Source of the DNA: Sinotaia quadrata
Lineage: Eukaryota > Mollusca > Gastropoda > Architaenioglossa > Viviparidae
Direction of reading: 5' to 3'
DNA length: 64,000 nucleotides
Assembly: GCA_028829895.1 (NCBI GenBank)
Contig: CM054182.1
Location: forward strand, 63,668,379 to 63,732,378
The position numbers were made by a program, and so were the translations under genes. Shown in pieces: positions 34,031 through 46,190 of the stretch; within the stretch, counting starts at the first letter, position 1; every line of letters starts with the position of its first letter. The notes beneath the pieces were generated by a model. It did not search any database and was not told the origin of the DNA. It was given only the letters and a program-made list of their open reading frames with translations.

Positions 34031-35448
34031 CTACGCTTGACAATACTCCCACATACAATCATACACACTCAGAACTGCTAACAGTTAAAGAAATAATAGA
34101 AAAGGGACCCAATGAAAATCTAAGAAATGCAAATGGGTTTTAGCTACCAGACGCAATGTAAATGACTTCTTTGTTTGCAGTGTTTTAGTAATCAGAATAC
34201 ATTGAACGGGCAATGGATTTCTACACTGTACTTTCCTGTTAATCCTTGCTATTTGGGGATAGAATTTATTCCACTGTGCAAAGTAATAGCAACAAAAACT
34301 AAAAGTAGAAAAATAAAGGAAATCTTTATACCCCTCACTACAATTATAATTCCCACTCATCCTGCCCCAAATAACAAACATTTACAACAGTTTTTTTAAT
34401 AATATTTAAATTGTTAAATATTGATATCATTTAAATGAAAATAATGATGTCACATTGTAACATAATTTTAATAAAATTGTAATGGTCCAAGTTAGCGTGG
34501 GAAACGAAGGGGGGGGGGTTGCTTGTTTGTGTGTGGTTGTTCGTGTGAATGTGTACGTCATTTCTACAAGAGACACACGCATACACGTTTAATTGGTGTC
34601 AACTCACAGTTTCGTTATCCAGATAAAATATAAAAAGTAAAGGGTACAAAAGTGTTAGATGACAGTGACTATTATTAAAATCCTACAGCAAACCGTTCTT
34701 ACGCCAATTAATTTTCGTATCCATGGAAACTGTTCTATAATGCACTACTTGCGCGTACACAATACTGAGTTTCGAGATCCAGGCGCCTTACCAGAAGTAA
34801 ATAAGCACCCGTCACGCACAAGAACCAGAGGGATTCATTGATTCCCAGTGACGAGAGCGTTTCACTTGTTATCGGGCGAAATTGGATGTGTTTCCGTGGT
34901 CTATGAAAAATAAATTCGAAAATAGTGACGAAGACAATTACGGTTTCAGGTACGCACTCACTGGCACTGAATGTTAAATTGCTTACACCGACGATTTCAT
35001 TGTAAAATTTACTTCTCCCCCCCCCCCCCCCGTTTTGTTTTTCTCTTAACCATAAATTCATGAGATTTTTGAGCCTTTTATTATCTATCTATCTATCTCC
35101 ACAATAGAATAATATAGCGGGACAGACAACCATTTCACACAAAAGTGGTAGCCAATGAAATACATCAATATGCCTGGTGGAGAGGAATGCCTTTGAAATA
35201 GCCTGCTAATGACAGGAACTTGGGAACAAAATGGTAAACCTACTGCTGTTTCTAGAAAATAAATTATAGCCTCAAAATTACGGAAATTATGAATACATTA
35301 TATCGCCTAAATACTGGGGTGAATTATAATCTACTAAATGCACAAATGAATATAACGATAAATATAAATATTTCCTATAAATGGAGATGAATAATATTTA
35401 AGGAGAACTAACAGAAGCCTCCTAAATATGGAAATGAATACGGATAAA
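34031..35448. other. Unannotated stretch
   Basis: G and C homopolymers occur near 34510 and 35016-35031, and a short (TATC)n near 35083. The 98- and 108-codon minus-strand frames have no recognisable domain. Confidence 0.4.
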
Positions 35449-35530
35449 ATAGTAGTCTATATTGTTTGTTTATACCGCAATATAGTAATATAGTAGTCTA
35501 TATTGTCCATTTATATTGCAATATAGTAAT
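35449..35530. repeat. 41 bp direct duplication beside copy C
   Basis: ATAGTAGTCTATATTGTxxxTTTATA then CxGCAATATAGTAAT occurs at 35449 and 35490. The second copy ends exactly where the dispersed element begins, so the element inserted into or next to an AT-rich tandem repeat. Confidence 0.85.
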
Positions 35531-35531
35531 G

Positions 35532-36375
35532 TGACACTATACCACCCTAGCTATTGGTTATGACTATTTGTGTGTGTATATATATATATATATATTAATC
35601 ATCCATAACTAATTACAAGTGATGAGAATCTTAATTTATGTTATCAATAATTCTCCGGAAAACACCACTCAACTCTCTCACTTGGCGGATATGTGGGAGC
35701 TGTAAACGTTTTCTCTCTTCCACAACATTAAAGAAACATTTACTGCCACAGAATATTTCCGTAGGTGGAAAACTTCTTGCCAAAGGAGAAGATAAATTCG
35801 TCTTTAATCTACATTTAGCGAGCCCCCATCCACCCACTATCTCTCATAATCACATATGATTATCAGTATGGGTAAGAGGGTCAATAATAAAATTTAACAA
35901 TAAATTTATTAAATCATCAATAAAATATGCAAATAACAAATACAATGAAAAGATTATTTCACATCAATATTTCCAAGAAGTCACGTTCGAATAATTTCAA
36001 TGCTTATACATTCTTATATCATAACACATAATTCAGCAGATTAGTATCAATATAAATCACAGGATCAGTCTTAGCATAGAACAGAAATGGAGTTGTAAAG
36101 ATATAAATGATAATTGTTTGTACATAACCTTGTCAAGACGATGTAGCAATAGTCTTTCACTGCTTTCATAACAATGTCACAAGTTTATTATTCACAGTAG
36201 AATTGTGAGACTTCTCGAAATTCTAGAAAAAATGCTGCTTCTTCCCTGTAAATTATAACCAGGGAACAAACGCTAAGTTTTCCAGTTTATCATCTCTAAT
36301 CTCCATTCTTTCTTACATTCAAGTCTCAATTTACAGTTTCCTGCAACAGTATTTATTAGCCTAATACTTGCATAC
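35532..36375 (+). mobile_element. Dispersed repeat family, copy C
   Basis: It starts TGACACTATACC at 35532 and follows copy B at roughly 80% identity by eye through TTAATTTATGTTATxAATAA, CTGTAAACGTTTTCTCTC, GTGxAAAACTTCTTxCCAAAGG and TTTAGCGAGCC. It then follows copy A through the AATTTATTAAAT and AAAATATGCAAAT region, and copy B again at 36285-36360. A TATATATATATATA insert (about 35578-35594) is private to this copy. The middle has lost about 200 bp relative to B. No target duplication was found. No coding capacity is visible. Confidence 0.75.
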
Positions 36376-37389
36376 AGCAAAATAAATACAATACAGAGAT
36401 AACTAATTCGTTGAAGCCGAAAAAAGAAATCGAAGACAATGAGCTAATCTCTCTTGATGGTGCGCGGAACCAGCGTGTCTCTTAAAGCAAATCGTGTTTT
36501 TAACACTCAAGAAAATACGAGTTTATAGTGATCGTAGCTTTAAAAAAAAAAAAAACTATACAAAAAAAACGTTTTCTCGTTATAATACTTGTGTGTTATA
36601 TCTTTTCTAATATAATTAATTCATACAAGTGTATGTGTTTGTGTGTTGTGCATGCATACGATGTACGTGTGCGAATGAATGCAAGACAGAGTTTATGAGC
36701 GTGTCCGCTCTAATGTACGTGCGTGTGCGTGAAAGTGTGTAGTGTGTTCCTGAACAGCCTAATTTGCATCGTTTAAGTGTACGCGAGTTTAATCTGTGCA
36801 TCAGCAATTATACATACGTGTGTGTGAGAGAGTGAATGTGAGAGAGAGTAAGTGTGTGTGAGAAAGAGAGAGAGAGAATACGCAGGGGACAGGTGAACAT
36901 TTTGAAAGAGAGCCATTATTTTCTCAGTGTGGAAAAAAGTTACTGACGCACGTTTTATTTGAAGAGACGCGGACGTGTGCCCTTCTAACAAAACGCGAAA
37001 TCGCAGCTTGGAAAAGTGTGCCATATCGCTTGGTGAACAAGGAGTTGGGGGGATTGGGGTAGGGGCATGCGGGAGAACGGTCTAGGTGCCGTCTTTGATA
37101 AGTGGAAAAAAGAAAGTTGTGGTGGCAGGAAAGAAAGTGTCACGTAACCCCTACCGCACACTTATAATGACCCCTCCGAAATCTCGTGATTGTATTCATT
37201 TTGTAAAATAAACATAAGTTATCTGCTCTCATTTTCTTACGTCAGATAGTTGAGTAGAGACTATGGCCTTGCCAGACGAGAACACAAAAATGGGTGCCGT
37301 GTTGGGTGGACTCGGGGTATCATGATCAACAACCATAACTTTCACACACAAGAATCAAGCAATAGACATCAAGATACTTGCCTATACAT
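36376..37389. other. Unannotated stretch
   Basis: Poly-A lies near 36542, then GTGTGCGT-rich DNA (36630-36870) with short GAGAGA runs. No gene was recognised. Confidence 0.4.

Positions 37390-37468
<79 letters not shown>
37390..37468. repeat. (CT)5-(CA)35 microsatellite
   Basis: A short CT run passes into a long uninterrupted CA run. The His-Thr frame is an artefact. Confidence 0.97.
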
Positions 37469-37469
<1 letters not shown>

Positions 37470-38499
37470 TCGCAATAGAAATCGTTATACATATTAACAC
37501 GCACACAGACTTTCGAAAATAAAAATTTTCTTTCGCCTACGAGCCCCCCCACCCGCTTAATAAAGGTAACCAACAATATTCAATACTACAACAAATTCTT
37601 TCCTTATGTTTAACTGTAAACAGTTATACAGCGCGCGCGCGCTCAAGCACCCACACACACACACGCATTTAAAAATTAAAGAGTGGGCGGTTTATCTCCA
37701 TCTTAAAATTATTATTTAAAAAATTTTAAATTGAATGTATTTTATTTTAAAATTATGGAAGATGTTGCCGTTTGTGAAAATATAATATGTATTTTTTTAA
37801 AATAAAAAATAGGAAAAAGTAATCTTGCAAAAAACAAAAAATAATATTTATTTTTAAAAATAAATAAAATCTTCTGAACTGTTTTCGTCCAACTGATGGA
37901 TTCTTCTACCACTACTCAATGCCAGGGGCGACAGGGTGTGGCGATTCTAACAAGACTCAGTGTCGGAGGGCACCAAAAGCATGGTGACGATTCTAACACT
38001 ATTAAAAGCAGCATTCGAATGGTTTAGGTTCCCTGATGTGTTTGCATTCTATCTAAATTTCAGCAACAGATTATTTGAAACATAAACATTATTAATGTAC
38101 AAGCACCAAAACGTGCGTAATATACTTTCTTTACTCATCCGAACGACACACTGTCATTTAGCGCAGTGTATTAACCATTTGTTGCTGTAGCTAGAATCAG
38201 TTAACCAAGTACCCGCATAGATCTGTCATAGTACACGTTGTTTGTAGTCTGCGCATGGATGTAGCCGTTTCTAACAGAACGGGTGAACGCGGAATTCCGA
38301 GGTTAATGTGGACACGGAAGATCGGTGTATATAAAAATTACATTTTTTTTTTAAATGTTAAATCTACTCCAAGGAATTACACTGAATTGACGTACTCTAT
38401 AGCCTTTAACTTTAACGCACAACCGGCATCAAAATAAATTTGAGTGCAAATGTTCTCAAATACTTCGAGTGCAGCTGTAGCTTGCTGAGAAACATTTTC
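37469..38499. other. Unannotated stretch with AT palindrome
   Basis: A GCGCGCGCGCGC run lies at about 37631. A perfect 22 bp AT palindrome at 37845-37866 is centred on TTTTTAAAAA. The 60-codon plus-strand frame at 38255 is unrecognised. Confidence 0.4.
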
Positions 38500-38660
38500 T
38501 TTGGGTGGCAATGTACGGAAAGTGATCCGATGACTCGGCTTCGAATCCGGGTCACGGTGTCAGGGGTTTCAGACTAAAGCCATGTCTATTGCGGTAAGAA
38601 AATAAAACAGTCATACAGCGGAAACATTCGCCTTTGTAGCGGTGTCAGGCATTTAGATGA
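38500..38660 (+). mobile_element. Possible tRNA-derived SINE fragment
   Basis: GCTTCGAATCC (38538-38548) differs by one base from the Pol III B-box consensus. TGGCAATGTACGG (38506) resembles an A box, 32 nt upstream. In a true tRNA the spacing would be about 44 nt, so this could only be a shortened tRNA-related SINE head. CGGGTCACGG follows the B box as in a T-arm/acceptor remnant. No second copy was seen in the window, no poly-A or short-repeat tail is clear, and the boundaries are guesses. Confidence 0.25.
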
Positions 38661-40492
38661 CTGACAATGGACTTATCAAGCTGTCAGGCTTAAAAAGAAG
38701 TTTTATATTTCTTTTAAAATGATAAATGTCCCTTCTCTTTCCCTCTGAATATAGTTCGATTTCTTTCAGTCTCGGCGAGGTGAAGTCACGTGACAATCTA
38801 GGAGAGCTGACGACATGTGATAGTCTCGGTTAGATGAAGTCATAAAGGCATAGCATAAAGTCGTTTGCACGTAAGCAGGACAACCGTTCAAGATGGACAT
38901 TAGGAATGAATTGACTTTGAAAGGAAAGGTGTAAAGTTTTACAGAATGCTAAAAATACTGTGCCACCTACCGTTTGTTTTTAGTGTTGACTCCCCTTCTT
39001 GGTGAATCTTTCTCCGTCGAATGGAGGTTTACAGGGTATTTTTTTCTCTCCTGCATGTTATGGTATGATATCATTGCAGTTCCAAACCAAACAATAATAT
39101 TTTGTGCATGGATGGTGGGTGATGAATGTGCGTGTGTGTCTTTGTTTGTATATGTGAGTGTGTGTGCCCTTAAACCTGAGAGTTGTATTATCAATTTGCC
39201 ATAAAGTAGATTTTAGTTTTGTTTGGAATTTTAAATCTGTTTACTGCTGCAGTCAACCGAGTAGCAACATTTTAGAAGTGTATTTTTAGTAGGGACTATT
39301 ACGAAGCTGTTAGATGTCGTAGTATGAATCGAATATTGTACGCATCACTGCATTCGTAGCGAAATGTGACCCATATTTTGCAACCTGATAAACAAGACTT
39401 GTATCATTTATTTACTTTTTTATTGTTGGACTGAGCTATAATTTGACCGGAAACTTGCTTACTTCAATAAACTGTCTGTGATAGAACAATACTTTGGGCG
39501 CTGACCAGCTTTCAAGTGCTTGAGGTTTTCTGATGCAGATAGCCACACCTTCCTAACAGGCGTCTCGCTTGATTACGGACGTCGTTCAGTTCTTTATTAC
39601 CACTACCAGACTTTAGGTAGAAAAACAGAGAAGGAGTGTGTGTCAGAGACTGTCTGTTTTTGAATGCGATGTGGTCTTTGCAGGAGACAGTTTCTGGAAG
39701 TTTTGCTTGTATGGCTTGAGAGTGTGTATGTTGTGTGTGCGTGTGTGTATTGTGTGTGTATTTGTGTGTATATGTGAGTGTATTGTGTTTGTGCATTTGT
39801 GTGAGTGAATGTCTGTGTATAATATAGTGTACTGTATATGTGAGCGTATTAATATGTGTGTGTGCGCGTGTGTGCGTGCCTGAACAAAGGAATAATTGTG
39901 TGTATACCAGCATATAATATTATAAATACTTTATTTGTTTTGTAATATTACCTATTTACTTTTTCATTTATAAGCTCAGCCGTTAAGTCTGGAGTTGACA
40001 ATTGCTATAATCATGTAAATAAAGTATAACGTCTGTTATAGAAATAGTCATCCATAACGAAAGAAAACAATGGCACTGATAGAGTCTCTACAGTATGCCA
40101 TTAGTTTGTTTCGTTCTGTTGTAATGGGAAATTCAGGAGCGGATATACATACAACTGTATGTATTTACTGTCGCTCAGCAGCGATAAATTAAAATTTGAA
40201 GCGTTTAGATATAGTTTGTTTTGTGTTTTTGGCAACATGCGGAAACGAGACACACAACACTAAAATAAAGGATATGGCGGATATCTTACCACCCACGGAG
40301 TGAGATCACAGCTTTGTCAAAGTTAAGCTAAGGGGGGCGGGGGGGGGTGACGTAAAAGCTGGATCGGGTTAATATCGCCGAGACCAGTAACGTTTGTACA
40401 GCAGTTCTCAAGATATCGTCATATAAACAGAGACAGGCAGATAAACAAAACATACTTAAATATGTGCACACAGATAGGCACGCAGACTGGCA
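38661..40492. other. Unannotated stretch with GT-rich part
   Basis: It contains the extended E-box GTCACGTGAC at 38785-38794. A loose GTGTGTATTGTGTGT-rich stretch at 39719-39880 gives a His-Thr minus-strand frame of 133 codons. Poly-G lies at about 40333. No gene was recognised. Confidence 0.4.
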
Positions 40493-40544
40493 GATAGATA
40501 GATAGATAGATAGATAGATGGATGGATGGATGGATGGATATACC

Positions 40545-40578
<34 letters not shown>
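40493..40578. repeat. (GATA)n-(GATG)n-(GATA)n microsatellite
   Basis: About seven GATA units, five GATG units, the interruption GATATACCATA and about seven GATA units. The Ile-His-Pro-Ser/Leu-Ser-Ile-Tyr minus frame is an artefact. Confidence 0.95.
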
Positions 40579-42463
40579 TACAGATCTAACTTGTACCTTT
40601 TATATGCAGTTTGTATTGTCATTTCCTCCTAACTTTGATAATTTTGGTTTGACAACTGTACATACTTGCAGTTAGTAACGTATATATCAGAAGAAAAAAG
40701 AAAATAGCAATATTTTTATATAAAATGTCATGTAAATTTATCTATAAAAATAAATTGATTTCAAACCTTCATCATGCTAATGATGAGTTGGATACTGAAA
40801 ATTAAAAGAGAAACTTCTGGAAAAAGAAAAAAAAGAAAATCAATTTAAAAAAAATAACGGACAAAATATCTTTATCAATTATGTACAGGTGTTTTTAATT
40901 AACAACTAACAAACAAAAAACTTCTGCTTTGGAAAGTGTTGAGCGAGCAATCGCTGTCTTAATTAACAGTAAATTATAATTATATTTTAAAACTAAAAAA
41001 ATAGTTTGAGCACAGTAATATATATTCGCTCGTAACAACATATACCCCCCCCCTCATAATAACATGCTTTTGCTGACAGTAATATGCACTCATTCATAAG
41101 AATATTAGCTCGTAATAACATATCAGTTTATTCGCTCTCGTTTACACTCATCTACACTTACATATACTAGCACTATTTCCAGAGGAACCTCAGCCTTTCT
41201 GAAAAGAAATAGTCTCGTCATTTGATGGAACATATATTTTGCTCAGTGCCTTTGGACCTCTGTATGAGAAGTTAAAAGTAGTTTGCATCAGTCCCGATAT
41301 ATTCTGCAAGCTGTCAGAGTTTGTCCTCTTCGATGTCTTATGACGTCATGAAGTTGTTTAATTGATTATAAATGTGCGGTTGCATAAAAGCTTTAGTATT
41401 GTTAGTCAGTCGGCAAACTCAATGCTGATTATAGTGTAGCTGAAAACGTCTTCAGGAAAAGCCATACCTAATGTACTTCATTACCGACATTTTTCTGACA
41501 ACTTTTCTCAAAGAAAAGAAATGTTATAACAACTCCTCAGTCTTACCCAGAGAGAATGAACATTACTCAAAGGTCTAGTTAAATTGTCATAACGACAAAT
41601 TCAAGCAGATTCATCCTGATATCTTCTTTATGTTTCCAGTTAAGACCACTTTTGCTGATCTTGTGGCTTTGACGTAGATACACAAATGTGCTTTGTGCGA
41701 ATGACGTCACACTCCATAAGTGCTGACGTAGTATATTTCATTTATCTCTTTCGTGTGCGCACGACCTTCAGTAACATTAGCACCCCAGCTGTTCTGAGCT
41801 GTATAGATCCATCCAATTTCCAGTTCAGTATCTATTTCCAATCACGGATTAGAGGAGGGGCGGCGGAAAGACAATCAACCCGACAGAAGGAAAGCCACAA
41901 TGAACGTGTCGAGCACAAAGGGTGTGTTTCTTACAGTCGCCTACTGGCAGTAATACTATATCAGTTACAAATTCACATCAAATCGGTCACCGTTCTGTAG
42001 GAGTGTCCTGCAATCAAAACCTGCGCTAGCCCCCACCCCACCCCCTCAGATTATGCCAATTCAGCGGTATGATTTCGCAGAAACGGAGTCTTCGATTTTC
42101 CAAACGGGTTTCGGTTCTTCTTTACTAACAGGTGTTTCTGCTTCCGCGGTATGATGATTAAAACTCCTGATGACCTGATTTCCTTTGCGAGCCATCTGTC
42201 TCCGACTCATGCAAATCTAATTAACGGTATTGTGCAGGATGCGCAAAAAGACGTTTATAGGGTTATGAATATGGATTCGTTTGCGTTTGTAAAGGGAGTT
42301 AATCAAATACCATGCCAGCCTTAGAACATACTTAAGGGACTTATTGTGGGACACTTTAGTTCCAACGCAGTCTCTCAGTGACATTTGCAAACATTTCCCA
42401 ACTTCTATCATTCAATCATATACACACGCACTTACATACATACACAAACATAAGTATACACAT

Positions 42464-42465
<2 letters not shown>
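40579..42465. other. Unannotated stretch
   Basis: Two CRE octamers (41341-41348 and 41702-41709) lie 360 bp apart. The 104-codon plus frame starting at 41686 overlaps the second and has no recognisable domain. A run of CA-spaced motifs leads into the next microsatellite. A regulatory region is possible but not shown. Confidence 0.4.

Positions 42466-42512
<47 letters not shown>
42466..42512. repeat. (CA)n microsatellite
   Basis: About 22 CA dinucleotides, preceded by imperfect ACATA units from about 42420. Confidence 0.96.
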
Positions 42513-42515
<3 letters not shown>

Positions 42516-44710
42516 TTATATATAATTCTGACAGTCTCGCTCTATATCAATTGTTCAGTCATTTCTGTTCTATAATACTGTATATAGATGTCCACTATTT
42601 AAATGGTTTTAATATTTTATAACTTTGTTTACTCTCTCCAACTACAACAACAAATGCAAGAAAGTCGACCTAACAACAGCAACAGACACACATGCACGCA
42701 CGCACGAACGCACACATAAAGAGAACGAAGAAAGTGAAGGAGCCAACCTCCCGTGGAAGCAGAGCTAGACGACGCCCGACAGACACCAACCACCCTGCTG
42801 CCGCTGACCCCGCCTCCCTAAAACCAGAGGAGGGGAGACAAATCCTTGGGTGCCAGTCAGGATTGGTAACGTCGCATGTCCCTAACCAAGCGTTGGGTGT
42901 GAAAGAAGTGACCGTAATCACTATCTCCTTGAGTAAAGCGTTCATTTGTTCCCTTACTATTCCAGTAACAGTATTTTATTAGTCGTTTAGCTCAACAGTC
43001 TTCACGTATTCGCTGACTCATGAAAGCATTGTCTCGGAATATTTATAACAAAACTGTCCCTAAACTTGGAAGATTTTTCTTTTTCATTTCTAAATGTGTA
43101 AGGGGTGGGGGGGAAGATTTTCCTAAGTCAACAGTCCTCAATAGGCCTAAACAATAATGTCCGCATAGGTTTGATGTATTTTATTTTACCTCTAATTCTT
43201 ATAGATCCTAGTATGCATAAATGACGCAAAACGCTTTTCTATATGGGTCATTCTTACTCTCTCTTACCGTTACATTCAATTTCAATTTCCTTGTGCGTGG
43301 AACTGACACACACATGCGCAATTGCCTGTAATGCAGTATGGTATGTCTTGTTACCAAGGTTGGAGTGTGGGAAGTGTACGTCACACATATTTTCCACAGA
43401 AGCCACCTCGTTCACTCTCGGTTCAAATGTTTGGATTTTGTCTGTATATTGAAAATTATAATTCTTAGTTTTACTTTGTTGTGTGCTTATTTAAGCTATA
43501 ATTAAACCAGGGTATCAAATGAGGCGTCTCTTTTTAAAAAAAAAAAAATCAACTGACTTTCTCTACCATCTAGTCACTCGTGCCTCTCAATCCACTCGTC
43601 CGTTACGATGATAGTCGTGAGACGCTTATCAAAAGATTTTCCGAAAGTTCATTTCGTACTGAGTGCACTCTACAACACAAATCACGGCATGCTTCACTAG
43701 AGATCGTGCCTATTTTACAATATATATAGGTCACCAACTTTGACCTTAACAGAATGCGGGTTCATTAGGCTACCAGAAATTGTTCGCGCCACCACCAGTG
43801 GGACTTCAGTCAACGTACGTCATAAACGCCAACAGCATTCCCCGATCAAAAATGTTAATTTTCAAAATTTCAAGACTGGTCTGTCGGAATGAAAAGAAGT
43901 GTGGTGACGTTATCTCGAATGACAATTCCAAATGATCTTAGAACGAACAGTTTAAGATTCTCGTTGCGCTTCGCAAATGTCTCGTCTGGAAGTTTACGAA
44001 AGTAAACTGAATTATTAAATACCTAAATAAATGAACAATTTTTTTTTTTACTGCTTTCAAACAATGAATGAGCTGCTTCTGTAGGTAAATCTGATTAGAT
44101 CATGATTTGTGACACTGAGTGGAGTTACTCCCACTTATTAGTTCTTTATCATTTTAACAAATAAATACTCTAACAGCGACATCTTTATGCATCAATCAAA
44201 TTCTTTTAAGTAAGAAGAAAACAAACAAAAATCTGACCTCATTATTTTGTCAGATAATGACTAAAGTTATAGAGAGAAAAAATCAGAGCATAAAAAATAT
44301 GGTGTGTGCATGCATATGTCTACATATATATTTGAATGTGTTGTGTGTACATATATATTTGTGTGTATGGATGTGTGTAGGTGTATTTGTGGGAAAGAGG
44401 GTTCTGATATTTGAGGGAAAGGAAAAACTGAATGTTAGCGTTCGGAAAGACAATACAGTTTTTAACGATATCACCACCTCCCCCAGTCCCCAGAACTGGT
44501 GTCTGTAACTGTCGTGAGAAAAGTCAATAACACCTAGACACTTGCTGCATTTGCTGTGCGCCAGTACTGGCATTGCAAACTGATTAATGTAAGCTTGAGA
44601 AAATAAGTGACGAGTTCATGATTTTTTTGTTGGTTCCCTCTCCCCCCCCCCCCCCAACCCCCGAAAACAGAACTGCTTTTTCACTAGTTTTATTTGTTGG
44701 CCTGTTGTGC
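42513..44710. other. Unannotated stretch
   Basis: The block 42735-42900 is GC-rich (GACGACGCCCGACAG, CTGCTGCCGCTGACCCCG), and two opposed ~90-codon frames cross it. No domain or splice pair can be supported. Poly-A lies near 43536 and poly-C near 44642. Confidence 0.4.
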
Positions 44711-44757
44711 TTGTTTGTTTGTTTGTTTCTTCCTTCCTTTCTTTCTTTCTTTCTTTG
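44711..44757. repeat. (GTTT)n-(TTCC)n-(TTTC)n microsatellite
   Basis: Three short tetranucleotide runs lie in succession, all T-rich. Confidence 0.9.
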
Positions 44758-45479
44758 ATGGGTGGGGGTTGTTGATTCGGTAGTAGGTTAGTAGAGTAGT
44801 TATTTGTGTGTTTATTTCTGTACTTATCTTTTGAGGGATGAGTGTTGTACTCACTTGTCTAATGTCTTAACCTTGTGTAATAATATTTTCTATATTCTTG
44901 AATTTGTTATGAAACCCAACTCCTTAATTATACGGCAACTATGTTATACATTGTGCTTACAGATGTTGCGCAATCCAAGATATTCACACACATACGCACG
45001 CACACACGCATGCCCGCACACCCTCATGCACACGTACACACAATCGCATATGCTTCCACCCGAACATTTTTACTCTAGCCGGGTCTTGGAACACCCCTAT
45101 TGTCAAGGAGAGCTTCCTGTCCAAAATGAAATAAAACGAATGAAGAAGAAAACAAATATGTCTGAATTAAAGACAAATGAATTAAAGAAATGCAGCCTTG
45201 AGTGTTCAAGAGGTCAGATCGAAATGTATTAGCATTCATTACATTAAGGAACGCCTCGCTGTTGTCTACAGACAGACAAAATAAAATAACCCTTCAAATA
45301 AAAAAGCCTGGTTAGATATTAGCTACAAACATATTTGCATGGAAAAAAAAGGCAAATGCAGAGTTAGTGATACGTGTTGCCAACAGTAACTGAGAACAGC
45401 CGTCATTCAATTTAGTCACTCACAACTGCGGAGCATTGCTCATTTATATGACTTAATCATGTGCAGATAGTATCATAAC
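44758..45479. other. Unannotated stretch with a 142-codon open frame
   Basis: The plus frame at 44804-45232 is the longest here not made of one simple repeat. Its middle is a CA-rich run (His-Thr-Tyr), its start Cys/Tyr-rich and its end Lys/Glu-rich. I recognise no family, conserved motif or splice context. I therefore leave it as unannotated rather than call a gene. Confidence 0.35.
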
Positions 45480-45532
45480 ATATTACCGAAAAGTAACGCG
45501 CAGACGTAACTCTCAAAACAGCCGTCATAGGG

Positions 45533-45890
45533 TCATTCAAATTTCATGAACGTTTCCTTTAAATGACAGTATTTTAGTTCGGTATATAGTATACACATTT
45601 TTAGTCATTCAAATTTCATGAACGTTTCCTTTAAATGACAGTATTTTAGTTCGGTATATAGTATACACATTTTTAGTCATTCAGATTTCATTAACGTTTC
45701 CTTTAAATGACAGTATTTTAGTTCGGTATGTAGTATACACATAGATTTCATTAACGTTTCCTTTAAATGATAGTATTTTAGTTCGGTATGTAGTATACAC
45801 ATTTTAGTCATTCAGATTTCATGAACGTTTCCTTTAAATGACAGTATTTTAGTTCGGTACGTAGTATATACATTTTTAGTCATTCAGAAA
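45533..45890. repeat. 72 bp minisatellite, five copies
   Basis: TCATTCAxATTTCATxAACG begins units at 45533, 45605, 45677 and 45808, completed by TTTCCTTTAAATGACAGTAT, TTTAGTTCGGTAxxTAGTAT and ACACATTTTTAG. The unit after 45677 is followed by one that lacks the TTTTAGTCATTC junction (12-13 bp). Variants (CAAATT/CAGATT, TATATAG/TATGTAG) change from left to right. The period is a multiple of three, but stops are present. Confidence 0.95.
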
Positions 45891-46032
45891 TTACAAACAT
45901 TAGTCATGGAATAGAAAAGGGAAAAGGGCCGTACTTTCGTATGGAATATGTATCAAGTATGCTTTAAGGAAACAGTAATCATCCAACAGACTGGACTTTA
46001 GTGATTTAAGGAATTACGTATATACGCTATAC

Positions 46033-46190
46033 GGAAAAGTACGCGTCAACTGTCGTTAGTCTTACCGAAAGGTATGCGTCATCTGTCGTTAGTCTTACCG
46101 AAAGGTACGCGTCATCTGTCGTTAGTCTTTCCAAAAGGTACGCGTCATCTGTCGTTAGTCTTACCGAAAAGTAACGCGTTATCTGTTAAC
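46033..46190. repeat. 33 bp minisatellite, about 4.7 copies
   Basis: The core GTACGCGTCATCTGTCGTTA then GTCTTACCGAAAG repeats at 33 bp. Each unit contains CGCG and TCG steps, so it is CpG-rich for this window. Single decayed units with ACCGAAAAGTAACGCG or ACCGAAAAGAAAC occur at about 45484 and 46280, outside both this and the 72 bp array. Confidence 0.94.

Noticed and set aside
38500..38580. A functional tRNA gene
   Set aside because: A-to-B box spacing is too short and no cloverleaf with a pairing acceptor stem can be drawn. At best it is a SINE remnant.
44804..45232. 142-codon open frame as a possible gene
   Set aside because: It has no recognisable domain, its middle is CA-rich low complexity, and there is no promoter or splice context to support it.
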